A DNA stretch of 64,000 nucleotides, taken from NCBI GenBank assembly GCA_934754425.1, contig CAKVIN010000006.1, positions 60,625-124,624 of the forward strand, given 5' to 3'. This document shows positions 9,601-16,573 of this stretch, one piece after another. The number at the start of each line of letters is the position of its first letter. Position 1 is the stretch's first letter. Position numbers and translations under genes: made by a program. The notes beneath the pieces were generated by a model. That model was not told the DNA's origin and ran no database searches. It saw only the letters and a program-made list of their open reading frames with translations. The stretch is from an uncultured Candidatus Melainabacteria bacterium. Lineage in GTDB: Bacteria; Cyanobacteriota; Vampirovibrionia; Gastranaerophilales; Gastranaerophilaceae.

Positions 9601-10493
9601 GCACGTTTAGACAGAGAGGTTAATGTAAAATTTTCCAATCTTTCATGCTTATTTTCTAATATATTAGAAAAAATAATTTCGCCTTGAGTGAAAGTATCTT
9701 CTCCCGATTGAACATCCTCTCCGAATAAGTGTACTAATTTACATTCAATTGACGTATCTGCACTCAAATACCCACATCTGCTAGAGCCTAAAGAATCAAA
9801 ACAAATTAGCCAATCTTTTAATTGTGGTTTCAAGTAAGCAATAAAATCAAAACAAACCGGTGTCATTTCATCCGCATCATCAACAAGAAGATATTTAATG
9901 TTTTTAAAATAATCTGTATGTTGATAAACATGATTAAAAATAAGAGTTTGCCTTAAATAGTCTAGGCTACGAGTTTTTAGAGTTGAAGATAATAGTTTTT
10001 TTATTATTAATTCTGCATCATCCGCAAAAGATTCTTTTAAAATTTTAGAACGCTCTTTTACATCTTCGTTTGTTAAATGATTTTGTACAATAAGCGAATA
10101 TCTTCTAAAAATTTGGTGAAGAAGTGATTTTTTTGAATTATATCCTTTTACTTCAACTTGTTTTAAAATATTTTTAAGTAAAAATTGTGAAACCTCCAAG
10201 CCAACAAGGTTTGGGAGGATGAAATGTTTATCAGAAGGAATAGAATTTTCTATAAAACACCAATTATCAATAAGAGTATTGTAAACTATTGAAAAAAATG
10301 AATGAATATTTAATTTTTCGATTGCGTCAAAATTTAATTTGTTGAATATTAAATCAGAAACTTGTTTTTTTACTGTAGAATTTTGGACAAAAACCAGTAT
10401 TTCTGATGGTTTTACACCTTCAGAAATAAGACTTACATATTTATCGACTAAAATATTAGTTCGAAAATCAACTTTAATAAAATTTAATAACAT
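6678..10493 (-). CDS. Large UvrD/PcrA-family helicase with a degenerate helicase-like N-terminal half
   Basis: A 1271-residue superfamily 1 helicase, almost twice the usual UvrD length. The C-terminal half carries all key motifs: Walker A 'AVPGAGKTT' near residue 650, DEAQD box ('IIEDEAQDSS') near 836, 'MTLHKSKGDEF', and motif VI 'LLYVAITRAQKKLY' near 1238. The N-terminal half looks like a decayed second copy. It has a motif Ia-like 'EILVFVQNS', a Walker B-like 'YLLVDDADE' near residue 203 and a following 'CFDSLGSSRCGY', but no Walker A. That arrangement resembles AddB or RecC, where an inactive helicase lobe does structural work. No PD-(D/E)XK nuclease motif was seen. The Shine-Dalgarno AAGGAG is only one base from the ATG, unusually close, so the start is slightly uncertain. 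Confidence 0.88.
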   Translation of the reverse strand: MLLNFIKVDFRTNILVDKYVSLISEGVKPSEILVFVQNSTVKKQVSDLIFNKLNFDAIEKLNIHSFFSIVYNTLIDNWCFIENSIPSDKHFILPNLVGLEVSQFLLKNILKQVEVKGYNSKKSLLHQIFRRYSLIVQNHLTNEDVKERSKILKESFADDAELIIKKLLSSTLKTRSLDYLRQTLIFNHVYQHTDYFKNIKYLLVDDADEMTPVCFDFIAYLKPQLKDWLICFDSLGSSRCGYLSADTSIECKLVHLFGEDVQSGEDTFTQGEIIFSNILENKHERLENFTLTSLSKRAEILDYTIEKIQNLFKKNVKPKDIAIITPLQDNMLKFTLEENLKSICNLLFLSGSEKLIDNPLVKASLNILKLMLDIEIAESDLRVILSDYLGIPLKYCKEIFEGYNNNRILPEINIENYNEKYQKFLSVFKEIKAKNTKLSVKVYDLFYKLVDFADATEINKFNFFIKQLRDFESVLGANVVIERAKDIIVQIENSIIAENPSSTLEIGDDDLVVATPQKIIDNKISTKYQFWLDVSHSDWVKTDTGPLYNAWVFQADWTKDEYTVEDDIFLAKQKTARILRKLLLLAQKHVWACSSLFDPSGVENLGGIEDYLAGGNDDEETSSKPVFKIVPRDDQKPVLDYQKGSMAISAVPGAGKTTILLALIIKLIERGVVPTNIFVLTYMDSAARNFRERIKNMCPNSVLLPNISTIHGLALKIIKENSNFERLNLSADFDICDDTQRIRIIKSIAGKLTKTEVDEFDRAISVLKLQEGNIDTPSSDKKTEKFKTFYKQYQAQLRENNLIDYDDILIMSVKLLENNPDVLEYYQNICEYIIEDEAQDSSGVQQRLIGLLSGKHKNLIRCGDINQAITTTFSNADVEGFRKFIQEADTTVEMNHSQRCTQDVMTLANNLVNYGNEILPKAFFTSYMQGVKGKNPDSPNAIFSRVFENAFAERNFILKEIKNILTRNKNATVGILLRNNFQVANWTSFINDAGLKTMTRSDSLGQKGVFNAIFSILKFIQKPFDNEVVVSTYETLSDLGFYKQRLQLEIRNSEIPFIQKSSDDIEQNDLAQFLWDMQYWLNSSTLPLEELVIRIGLYYYTSDIEKSNVYLIATLVRRLNSNNNFDLTLQRLEELSKKPSLSGFKFFSEEEDKDAAKGKVQIMTLHKSKGDEFEYVFLPEMAEKNLSIDVEKAKTKASTLFMEEVRAFNPNYRHKSELELREFNSEESLRLLYVAITRAQKKLYITTSAKAKGWGNKETSQDPSVIFEHVL

Positions 10494-10611
10494 ACTCCTT
10501 ATGGACTATTTTACCATAAACAGTATTCAAACCTATTGCAAAATAAGAAAATTTCTAATACAATGATTGGGTAAGTTTTTTACAGTAACACTATTTAAGA
10601 AGGAGATTAAA

Positions 10612-10839
10612 ATGGCAAAAGTTAAAGAAGAAAGAAAAGGTATCCAAGAACAAATTATTGAATCAGCTGGTCAAATTTACAACTACCTTTCAAACAAAGG
10701 TGAAGTTTCAATCAATAAAATGAAAAAAGACCTTAGCTTGAACGAAAACTTTGCTGAAATGGGTTTAGGCTGGTTATCAAGAGAAGATAAACTAGAATAC
10801 ACTCAAAAAGCTAAATCAGTAACTGTTAAATTAAGATAG
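10612..10839 (+). CDS. Winged-helix domain protein, DUF2582 type
   Basis: A 75-residue basic protein starting at the ATG behind an AAGAAGGAG site; an upstream in-frame ATG at 10567 lacks such a site. The sequence fits the small stand-alone winged helix-turn-helix family (DUF2582): 'ESAGQIYNYLSNKGEVSINKM' then 'NFAEMGLGWLSREDKL', with the conserved Ala/Gly-rich start of the recognition helix. It probably binds DNA, but the target is unknown. It is monocistronic, transcribed divergently from the big helicase, and ends in a strong terminator. Confidence 0.83.
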   Translation: MAKVKEERKGIQEQIIESAGQIYNYLSNKGEVSINKMKKDLSLNENFAEMGLGWLSREDKLEYTQKAKSVTVKLR

Positions 10840-10862
10840 TTCGATTTAACTGAATAAGTTTA

Positions 10863-10896
10863 AAAAGAGGATTACTTTGTTGTAATTCTCTTTTTT
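10863..10896 (+). terminator. Rho-independent terminator
   Basis: A 12-bp stem (10864-10875 with 10882-10893, one G-T pair), a six-base loop and a T-run. It ends the DUF2582 transcript. Confidence 0.88.
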
Positions 10897-10903
10897 ATTG
10901 GTT

Positions 10904-11257
10904 TTATTTATTTTTATTATTTTGTAAACTTTCTTTTTGTATAGTCGGTGACAAATCTTTTACAGCAAAGGGTTTAGCAAAATAGATTGCGCTAATAAAA
11001 TTTAAAACAATGCCGAGAATATTTGTTGCAGTTTTTGCGCTTTTTAATTTGGAAGGAATAAGATTTGCCAACATTAAAATTGAGCTTCCAGCCATTAGAT
11101 ATAAGTAAGCTTTAAAAATTCCTCTTGGTACAGCAACGCAATCGTTTACGTCACGTGGATTTTTTACATTATTTGCTAAAACGTCTATGAATTCACGTTT
11201 TTGGTTGTTTGGTTTGTTATAAAAATTTGTAGTATTTTGAATGTTTGTTATTTTCAT
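10904..11257 (-). CDS. Hypothetical small membrane protein
   Basis: A 117-residue protein. The start is uncertain: ATGs at 11275 and 11257 are in frame and neither has a clear ribosome binding site. I prefer 11257, because 'MKITNIQNTTNF' resembles the short extended leaders seen on other hypothetical proteins in this window. Two hydrophobic segments at about residues 45-65 and 78-100 suggest two membrane helices, followed by a polar Gln/Asn/Lys tail. It is convergent with the DUF2582 gene and shares its terminator region. I recognise no family. Confidence 0.55.
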   Translation of the reverse strand: MKITNIQNTTNFYNKPNNQKREFIDVLANNVKNPRDVNDCVAVPRGIFKAYLYLMAGSSILMLANLIPSKLKSAKTATNILGIVLNFISAIYFAKPFAVKDLSPTIQKESLQNNKNK

Positions 11258-11380
11258 TATGTTATGATAAAACATCTAAAAAAAATTTTTGCTATATATT
11301 TGAAAATAAAAAATTTTGTGTTAAGATACTTTTGTTACTTGATTTGTATAAAGTAATAATATTAAAAATTAAATATATAT

Positions 11381-11713
11381 GGGTGCGTAGGACTCCGCTG
11401 AGGTGTTGACTAAATGTCAAGTCCGAAGATGGAGTAGGTGAGTTCGAACGGATGTGAGACGAGCCGTTTGCAAGATAACCGACTGCGCTTCAAGGTTTGA
11501 AAATTAAATAAGTATGGGTGCGTGGCGCAATTGACTCTGCCGAGAAAAATCCGAACCATTGAGGATTTTTTGAGAGGTAGCAGTTGACGGAGGCAACGTA
11601 GCGGGTGAAAATTAAATAAGTATGGGTGCGTGGCGCAGTTGACCCTGCCGAGAAAAATCCGAACCATTGAGGATTTTTTGAGAGGTAGCAGTTGACGAGT
11701 CAACGTAGCGGGT
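11381..11713 (+). repeat. Three degenerate tRNA-Lys-derived units in tandem upstream of tRNA-Lys
   Basis: Units begin at 11381, 11516 and 11624, and the intact tRNA begins at 11731, so spacings are 135, 108 and 107 bp. Units 2 and 3 are nearly identical. Each starts with a 17-base leader, then the first 18 bases of the tRNA. A block of about 42 bases containing a hairpin (AAAAATCC...GGATTTTT) then interrupts the D-loop. The units resume with GGTAGCAGTTGAC and a short anticodon-like stem (GTTGA/TCAAC). The unit at 11381 is more diverged, with a TTGAC/GTCAA stem and a T-loop-like GTTCGAAC. These look like decaying or insertion-bearing tRNA copies. A small minus-strand reading frame across them is only a by-product of the repeat. 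Confidence 0.75.
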
Positions 11714-11730
11714 GAAAATTAAATAAGTAT

Positions 11731-11806
11731 GGGTGCGTGGCGCAGTTGGTAGCGCAGTTGACTCTTAATCAATTGGTCGTGGGTTCGAGTCCCACCACAC
11801 CCACCA
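11731..11806 (+). tRNA. tRNA-Lys (anticodon CTT)
   Basis: A complete 76-base cloverleaf with encoded CCA. The D-stem is GCGC/GCGC, the anticodon loop CTCTTAA gives CTT, and the T-stem is GTGGG/CCCAC with loop TTCGAGT. Acceptor position 6 is C opposite A67, a mismatch where a T-A pair is expected. The same C occurs in the three degenerate copies upstream. A 17-base leader identical to that of the upstream units precedes it, and a hairpin terminator follows. Confidence 0.95.
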
Positions 11807-11810
11807 TTTT

Positions 11811-11836
11811 AAGAGGGTTTTAGACCCTCTTTTTTA
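11811..11836 (+). terminator. Terminator of the tRNA-Lys transcript
   Basis: An AAGAGGGT/ACCCTCTT stem with a five-base loop and a T-run, starting five bases after the tRNA CCA end. Confidence 0.85.
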
Positions 11837-12081
11837 ATACAAAATTCCAATGTACTCTATATGTACTGATGTACATTACGCAGACTTAATATTACTATTC
11901 GTAAAATAATAAACTAAAAAAATAAGAGGATTTAAAATCCTCTTACAATAAATTTACAGTATCATATTTTCTAGCTTTGTTTGGGTACGTATATCATTTA
12001 GTAACTTTCACGCTTGAATGTCCTAAAAATCTTAATCTTTTGTATGGTGATATTTTATAAAAATTGTGCTATATTATATCT

Positions 12082-12312
12082 ATGAATAAAGACTTATGTA
12101 AGGAAAAAATCAGTTGGTATAAGCTATTGTTCACTTTGATGTCAACAGCTCTTGTTGCTTGTATTGGTTGAATTGTATCAAATACTAATTATTCTTTAAA
12201 AGTAGTTATTTTGTTAAATGGCATATCAATAATAGCTATTGCAATGAGTATGTCAGCAGTAGTTTATAAAATACGCTATTATTTTAAAAAGTTAGGAGAC
12301 ATCGATGATTAA
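12082..12312 (+). pseudogene. Decayed small two-helix membrane protein gene
   Basis: Starting at the ATG, the frame gives 13 residues ending 'KISWY' and then hits TAA at 12121. Shifting by one base at that point restores a convincing hydrophobic stretch ('KLLFTLMSTALVACIG') up to a TGA at 12170. Shifting back gives the rest ('NYSLKVVILLNGISII', then 'VVYKIRYYFKKLGD') to a TAA at 12310. Two compensating single-base changes thus break one small two-helix membrane protein. It resembles small Trp-containing membrane proteins found beside other integrated elements, but I cannot name the family. It lies between tRNA-Lys and its att-like copy. Sequencing error is an alternative explanation. Confidence 0.55.
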
Positions 12313-12415
12313 TAATTATATTGTTATATGTATAGCTATTGCAATGGTATTTGCGTTTGGTTCATTATTCTTTGGTATATTTTTAGAACCAGAAAAAGCT
12401 ACATCAAAAAAGTAA
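12305..12415 (+). CDS. Small single-pass membrane protein (36 aa)
   Basis: A 36-codon frame beginning inside the stop of the decayed gene (ATGATTAA overlap) and preceded by AGGAG seven bases upstream. It is one long hydrophobic helix ('IVICIAIAMVFAFGSLFFGI') followed by a charged tail ending Ser-Lys-Lys. The overlap and good ribosome binding site argue that it was translated as the second gene of a two-gene unit, and a terminator follows at 12445. The function is unknown. It probably belongs to the integrated element. Confidence 0.55.
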   Translation: MINNYIVICIAIAMVFAFGSLFFGIFLEPEKATSKK

Positions 12416-12444
12416 TTTAATAATTTTAATTCAATGAATTTATT

Positions 12445-12481
12445 TAAACGAACAGAGTAGGTAATATTCTGTTCGTTTTTT
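12445..12481 (+). terminator. Terminator of the small membrane-gene pair
   Basis: An AAACGAACAGA / TCTGTTCGTTT stem (12446-12456 with 12468-12478), an 11-base loop and a T-run. Confidence 0.82.
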
Positions 12482-12610
12482 AATGCAGATTAAATAAATA
12501 TGAAAGAAATCAAAAAATGAATCTTGAACAAAACGCCGCACATTCATTGTCGGTCAGTTTTGTGGCGATACTTGAATATAACATTAAAAGGGAAAACTGA
12601 AACATGTAAA

Positions 12611-12636
12611 ACTCTTAATCAATTATTCGTGGGTTC
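12611..12636 (+). other. att-like partial copy of tRNA-Lys (anticodon arm to T-stem)
   Basis: ACTCTTAATCAATT then CGTGGGTTC match tRNA-Lys positions from the anticodon loop to the T-stem, separated by three bases of which two differ. Tyrosine integrases commonly cross over in this part of a tRNA. The stretch from tRNA-Lys to here (about 0.85 kb) would then be the remnant of an integrated element, with this site as the far attachment site. Confidence 0.6.
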
Positions 12637-12727
12637 TCTCTTCCATTGACTTTTGGCTATTCTTTTTTTTTAATTAAATCTCCACGAAAAACGCACTACT
12701 GTCCATGATATTTTTTATAAAATAAAA

Positions 12728-12853
12728 ATAGTTATTAAAAGGCTGGATTTCTCGGTGCTAATCGCACCTCAAAATGACGCCAAGCCGGTAGTCTTATATC
12801 CCGTCATTCTGAGAAACTATGTTTCGAAGAATCCAGCCTTTTATTAACTATTA
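12728..12853. repeat. MITE-like palindromic element
   Basis: 126 bp bounded by 23-base inverted arms (AATAGTTATTAAAAGGCTGG and onward, with one mismatched pair). Inner arms contain AATGACG/CGTCATT. The inner text 'CGTCATTCTGAGA...GAAGAATCCAG' is typical of a widespread bacterial intergenic repeat type. No coding capacity. I saw nothing recognisable between 12854 and 12984. Confidence 0.7.
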
Positions 12854-12984
12854 TTTTGAGTCTGTACTATAATATTTTATCAAAAGACTTAATATGACTA
12901 TTTTTTATAAATTATAGAGAAATTTATCTCAGACAATAGTGACGAAAAACGTGACATTTAGTCACCTTTTTCTGCACGTCAACG

Positions 12985-13006
12985 GAGTCCTTCACCACAC
13001 TCACCA
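12985..13006 (+). other. Possible remnant of a tRNA 3' end
   Basis: GAGTCC-TTCACCACACTCACCA is close to the tRNA-Lys 3' end (GAGTCCCACCACACCCACCA). Like the real tRNA it is followed shortly by a strong hairpin terminator. It may be an older att site or a decayed tRNA copy. The match is short. Confidence 0.35.
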
Positions 13007-13019
13007 TGTAAAACGTAAT

Positions 13020-13052
13020 AATAGCAAGGGTTTTAGCCCTTGCTATTTTATT
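13020..13052 (+). terminator. Terminator-like hairpin
   Basis: An AATAGCAAGGG/CCCTTGCTATT stem (13020-13030 with 13037-13047) and a T-rich tail. Its loop matches that of the tRNA-Lys terminator (TTTTAG). Confidence 0.75.
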
Positions 13053-13212
13053 TTGTGCTTAAAAATATGCTAATTTTTGCAAAATTTTTACTTTTTATAA
13101 AAAATTTTATCAAAACGGCTAAAATGTTTACAAACACAGCATTTGAAATAAATCCTTTTCCCTTGCATAAAATTCTAATTTCTTGCCTTTGACACACATT
13201 TGGCACACACTT

Positions 13213-13497
13213 TTATGAAACTAATGTTTCCAAAGCAGATTCTTTTTCCCCACCTTCAACGCATAAATAACGCTCTGTTACAACAATATCACTATGTGCT
13301 AATAATTCTTGAATAACTATTAAATTTGTACCTTTTTCTAGCAAACGTGTACCCAAAAAAGTTCTACGAAAATCATGAAAATGTAAATCTTCAATACCGA
13401 CTTTACGACCTGCAATTTTAATAGATTTTAATAATTTTGTAAAGGGTTTATATGTTTCAGGATTAATAAATAGGTAATCATCTGTTAAATCATAAAA
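13213..13497 (-). pseudogene. Tyrosine recombinase (phage-type integrase), C-terminal fragment
   Basis: Read on the minus strand, about 95 codons match the end of an integrase catalytic domain. They include 'DLHFHDFRRTF' (the H-x-x-R box), 'IQELLAHSDIVVTERYL' (the second His position and the catalytic Tyr) and a short tail to TAA. The Arg-I region and the whole N-terminal half are missing. The fragment ends where a truncated helicase begins. It is the expected remnant of the recombinase that inserted an element at the nearby tRNA-Lys. The fragment has no start codon or ribosome binding site. Confidence 0.82.
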
Positions 13498-13521
13498 AGC
13501 TCCCTCTAAAAAGAGAGAGCT
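13498..13521. repeat. Inverted repeat at the integrase/helicase junction
   Basis: AGCTCCCTCT-AAAA-AGAGAGAGCT, a ten-base stem with one mismatch, exactly between the integrase fragment and the truncated helicase. It could be a terminator or the scar of the rearrangement. Confidence 0.55.
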
Positions 13522-13532
13522 AAAGAGCCTAA

Positions 13533-15659
13533 AAACAGGTTTTAGAATATATTAAATACACTAACAGAATTGCTTTGACAGAAGAATTTTATCCTACAGA
13601 TACCGAGCAAGAACTTTATGAAAAACTAACGGAATATCTACAGCGAGAACGCTTGTATGCCCTACCAAAAAGCCAAAGAATATTGATGGATTTAATTTTA
13701 CGACGTTTGTTAGCATCATCGACATATGCTATTGCCGGAACTCTTGGTGGACTAGCACAAAAACTTCAGGGATATATCGATGATAATAAAAACGCAGAAA
13801 ATGAATATATTACTGAACTACAAGATAATATCGAAAATTATGATGAATTAAGTGATGAGTTTATTGATGAAGAAGAATTTGATGAAGAAGATGAATTAAA
13901 AGATAAAACTAAACATTTTTCACCTACAGAAATTAAGGAAATAAAAGAAGAACAAAGATTTCTACAAAATCTCTATGAATTAGCGAAACAAACAGATAAA
14001 AATGCAAAAGGTGAAAAACTACTTATTGCCTTAAATAAAGGTTTTGAAGAAAATACAAAAAATGGTGGAAGTAAAAAAGCATTAATATTTACAGAATCTA
14101 CAAGAACACAAAATTACATAAAAAATATTCTTGAAACAACCGAATATGCAAGGAAATTAGTATTATTTAATGGTTCTAATAACGATGCAAAGTCAAAAGA
14201 AATTTATAATAATTGGCTGAAGAAAAATGAAAATACTGATAAAATATCCGGATCAAAAACAGCTGACAAACGCGCGGCATTAGTTGACTATTTCAAAGAT
14301 GAAGCAGAAATTATGATCGCAACAGAAGCTGCTGCAGAAGGTATAAACTTACAATTTTGTTCGTTAATTGTAAATTATGACTTACCATGGAATCCACAGA
14401 GAATAGAACAACGAATAGGTCGTTGTCATAGATATGGACAAAAAAATGACGTTGTAGTTGTTAACTTTTTAAACAAGAAAAATGCTGCTGACATAAGAGT
14501 ATATGAACTCTTGAAAGAAAAGTTCAAATTATTTGATGGTGTTTTTGGTGCAAGTGATGAAGTATTAGGTGCAACTGCTTCTGGAATTGACTTTGAACGT
14601 AGAGTTGCTGAAATTCTTAGAAATAGACGTTCCGAGAAAGAAATAGAACTTGAATTTGATGAATTACAAAAACAATTAGAAACCGAAATTGGTGCTAAAC
14701 TTTTTGACACAAGAAAAAAACTATTAGAAAATTTTGATATAGAAGTTGCACAAAAACTTAAAATCAGCCAAGATAGCACTTTTAAGTTATTAGATCGATT
14801 TGAACAAGAACTTTGGGATTTAACAGAACATGAATTAAGAGATTATGCAACTTTTGATAATGATATTATGACATTTGCTATAAATCGACAACCTTATAGT
14901 GATATAAATATTCCACTAGGGAAATATAAGTTAAGTAAAGATACTGAAAACGCATATTCATATAGAATTGGACATCCGCTTGCAAAAAAAATTATTGAAA
15001 ATACAAAAAATAAAACATTACCAATAAAAGAACTTTCTTTCGATTATAGTCACAGCAAAAAAAATATTGCGACATTAAAAAGTTATGTAGGCCAATCCGG
15101 TTGGATGACAGTGCACAAATTGTCTGTTAAGTCTTTTGAAACAGAAGAAGCAATAATGCTTGCAGGATATACAGATAATGGAGAAATCATTGATGAAGAA
15201 AATTGCAGAAAAATGTTTTTACTTGATGCTAAAGAAGAAAGCATTAATGATAAACCTTCAGATGAATCAATCTCATTTATTTTGACTAATATAAAAGACA
15301 GAACAATTAAAAACATAAAAAAAAGAAATGCGAATTTTTTTGACGCTCAGATAGACAAAATAGAAAAATGGGCAAAGGATAGAAAAAATAGTTTATCTGT
15401 TACCTTAAAGGATATAGAAGAAAAAATTGAAGAAAAAAAGAAACTCTCTAGGGAAACTATTGAGCCGGAAGAAAAAATCAAGTATTATAATGAAGTTCGA
15501 GAATTAGAGAAAAAACAAGGTAAATTACAAATGGAATTTTATAATTCAAGAACAAATATAGATAATGAAAAAGATACATTAATTTCACAAATGACAGAAA
15601 GTATTCATCAAGAAATAACAGAAACCAAACTATTTACAATTAGATGGAATTTATTATAA
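13533..15659 (+). pseudogene. SNF2/RapA-like helicase, 5'-truncated (ATPase lobe lost)
   Basis: About 700 residues containing only the second half of a SNF2-family helicase. The C-terminal RecA lobe has 'ALIFTESTRT', 'IMIATEAAAEGINLQFC' (motif V) and 'QRIGRCHRYGQ' (motif VI), followed by a long coiled-coil tail. The DEAD/DEAH lobe with Walker A is absent. A TTG at 13575 could act as a start, but the frame is open and family-like from 13533 ('QVLEYIKYTNRIALTEE'). Truncation therefore occurred at about 13525, next to the integrase fragment. Full-length relatives (about 1000 residues) often accompany restriction or DISARM-type defence genes; none are seen here. Confidence 0.75.
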
Positions 15660-15814
15660 AAACTAAAATTACCTAAATTTTTGTATTAAGTATTTTTTCT
15701 TTTACTAGCAAAATATACAATTCACTATCGGAAATAAGCATCATAATGAATCCATGCGGTGGTTGAATTCAGAAAAGACATTTTATTTAGCAGTTTATCT
15801 ATATAAACTATATT

Positions 15815-16573
15815 TTACAAATTAACATTCAATTCGTACAAAAATCTCAAACCTTCAAGAGTCAGGTATGGGTTAACAAAATCAAATTCACGGTTCATGT
15901 ATTTTGCAATCAAACCGGAATATCCACCGGTTGCAATAATCGTAGCTTTTTCGCCAAGCTCATCTTCGCATTGTTTAATCAGACCTTCGATAGCACAAGC
16001 TGAACCTCTTATAACACCGGATAAAATGGCATCGCAAGTGTTGTCCCCTATCGCTTTATCAACCGTATCGGCTTCGATTTTAGGTAGCTTTGAAGTGCTG
16101 TTATTAAGTGCTCTAAATTGAAGATTAAGCCCTGGCATAATAACACCGCCAAGAAAATCTCCATTTTTATCAATTATATCAAAAGTGGTAGCCGTTCCTA
16201 AATCTACGATGATTGCAGGTTTTGAATACAAAACATACGCTCCACAAGCATTTGCAATTCTATCCGCACCTGCTTCTTTTGGGTTTTTAAGTTTTAGTTT
16301 GATACCAAGATTTAATTTATTTGTAAGAAGCATTGAATTGATATGAAATACATTGTCTGCTGCGTGCTTCACTACTCGATTTAATTCATCGACTACGGAA
16401 GCAATTATACAGGCATGAATGTTATATTTTTTAAACAGAGTATGCAAAAGTATTTCATATTCTTCTTGCGGAAGTTCTTTATCAGAAGGAAGTCTGAAGG
16501 TTTCTAAAATACTTTCGTTCTCAAAAACTCCAAGTGTAATATTTGTGTTACCGATATCAATTGCTAATAGCAT
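15815..16573 (-). CDS. coaX: Type III pantothenate kinase
   Basis: A 252-residue ASKHA-fold kinase that phosphorylates pantothenate, the first step of coenzyme A synthesis. It shows the phosphate-1 motif 'LLAIDIGNTNITLGVF' at the N-terminus, 'GADRIANACGAY' in the middle (pantothenate-binding Asp and Arg) and the phosphate-2 motif 'IIVDLGTATTFDII', with 'ATGGYSGLI' near the end. Its ATG overlaps the stop of the preceding WYL gene (TAATG), implying translational coupling. It is the last gene of the leftward operon from engB. Confidence 0.96.
   Translation of the reverse strand: MLLAIDIGNTNITLGVFENESILETFRLPSDKELPQEEYEILLHTLFKKYNIHACIIASVVDELNRVVKHAADNVFHINSMLLTNKLNLGIKLKLKNPKEAGADRIANACGAYVLYSKPAIIVDLGTATTFDIIDKNGDFLGGVIMPGLNLQFRALNNSTSKLPKIEADTVDKAIGDNTCDAILSGVIRGSACAIEGLIKQCEDELGEKATIIATGGYSGLIAKYMNREFDFVNPYLTLEGLRFLYELNVNL

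Noticed and set aside
11410..11703. A 97-codon minus-strand frame with internal repeats
   Set aside because: It runs through the tRNA-derived tandem units, and its repeated peptide only mirrors the DNA repeat. No ribosome binding site.
12160..12175. Possible recoding of TGA as Trp
   Set aside because: A second frameshift at 12121 breaks the same gene, TGG is used for Trp throughout, and TGA ends an intact gene at 52076. Decay is the simpler reading.
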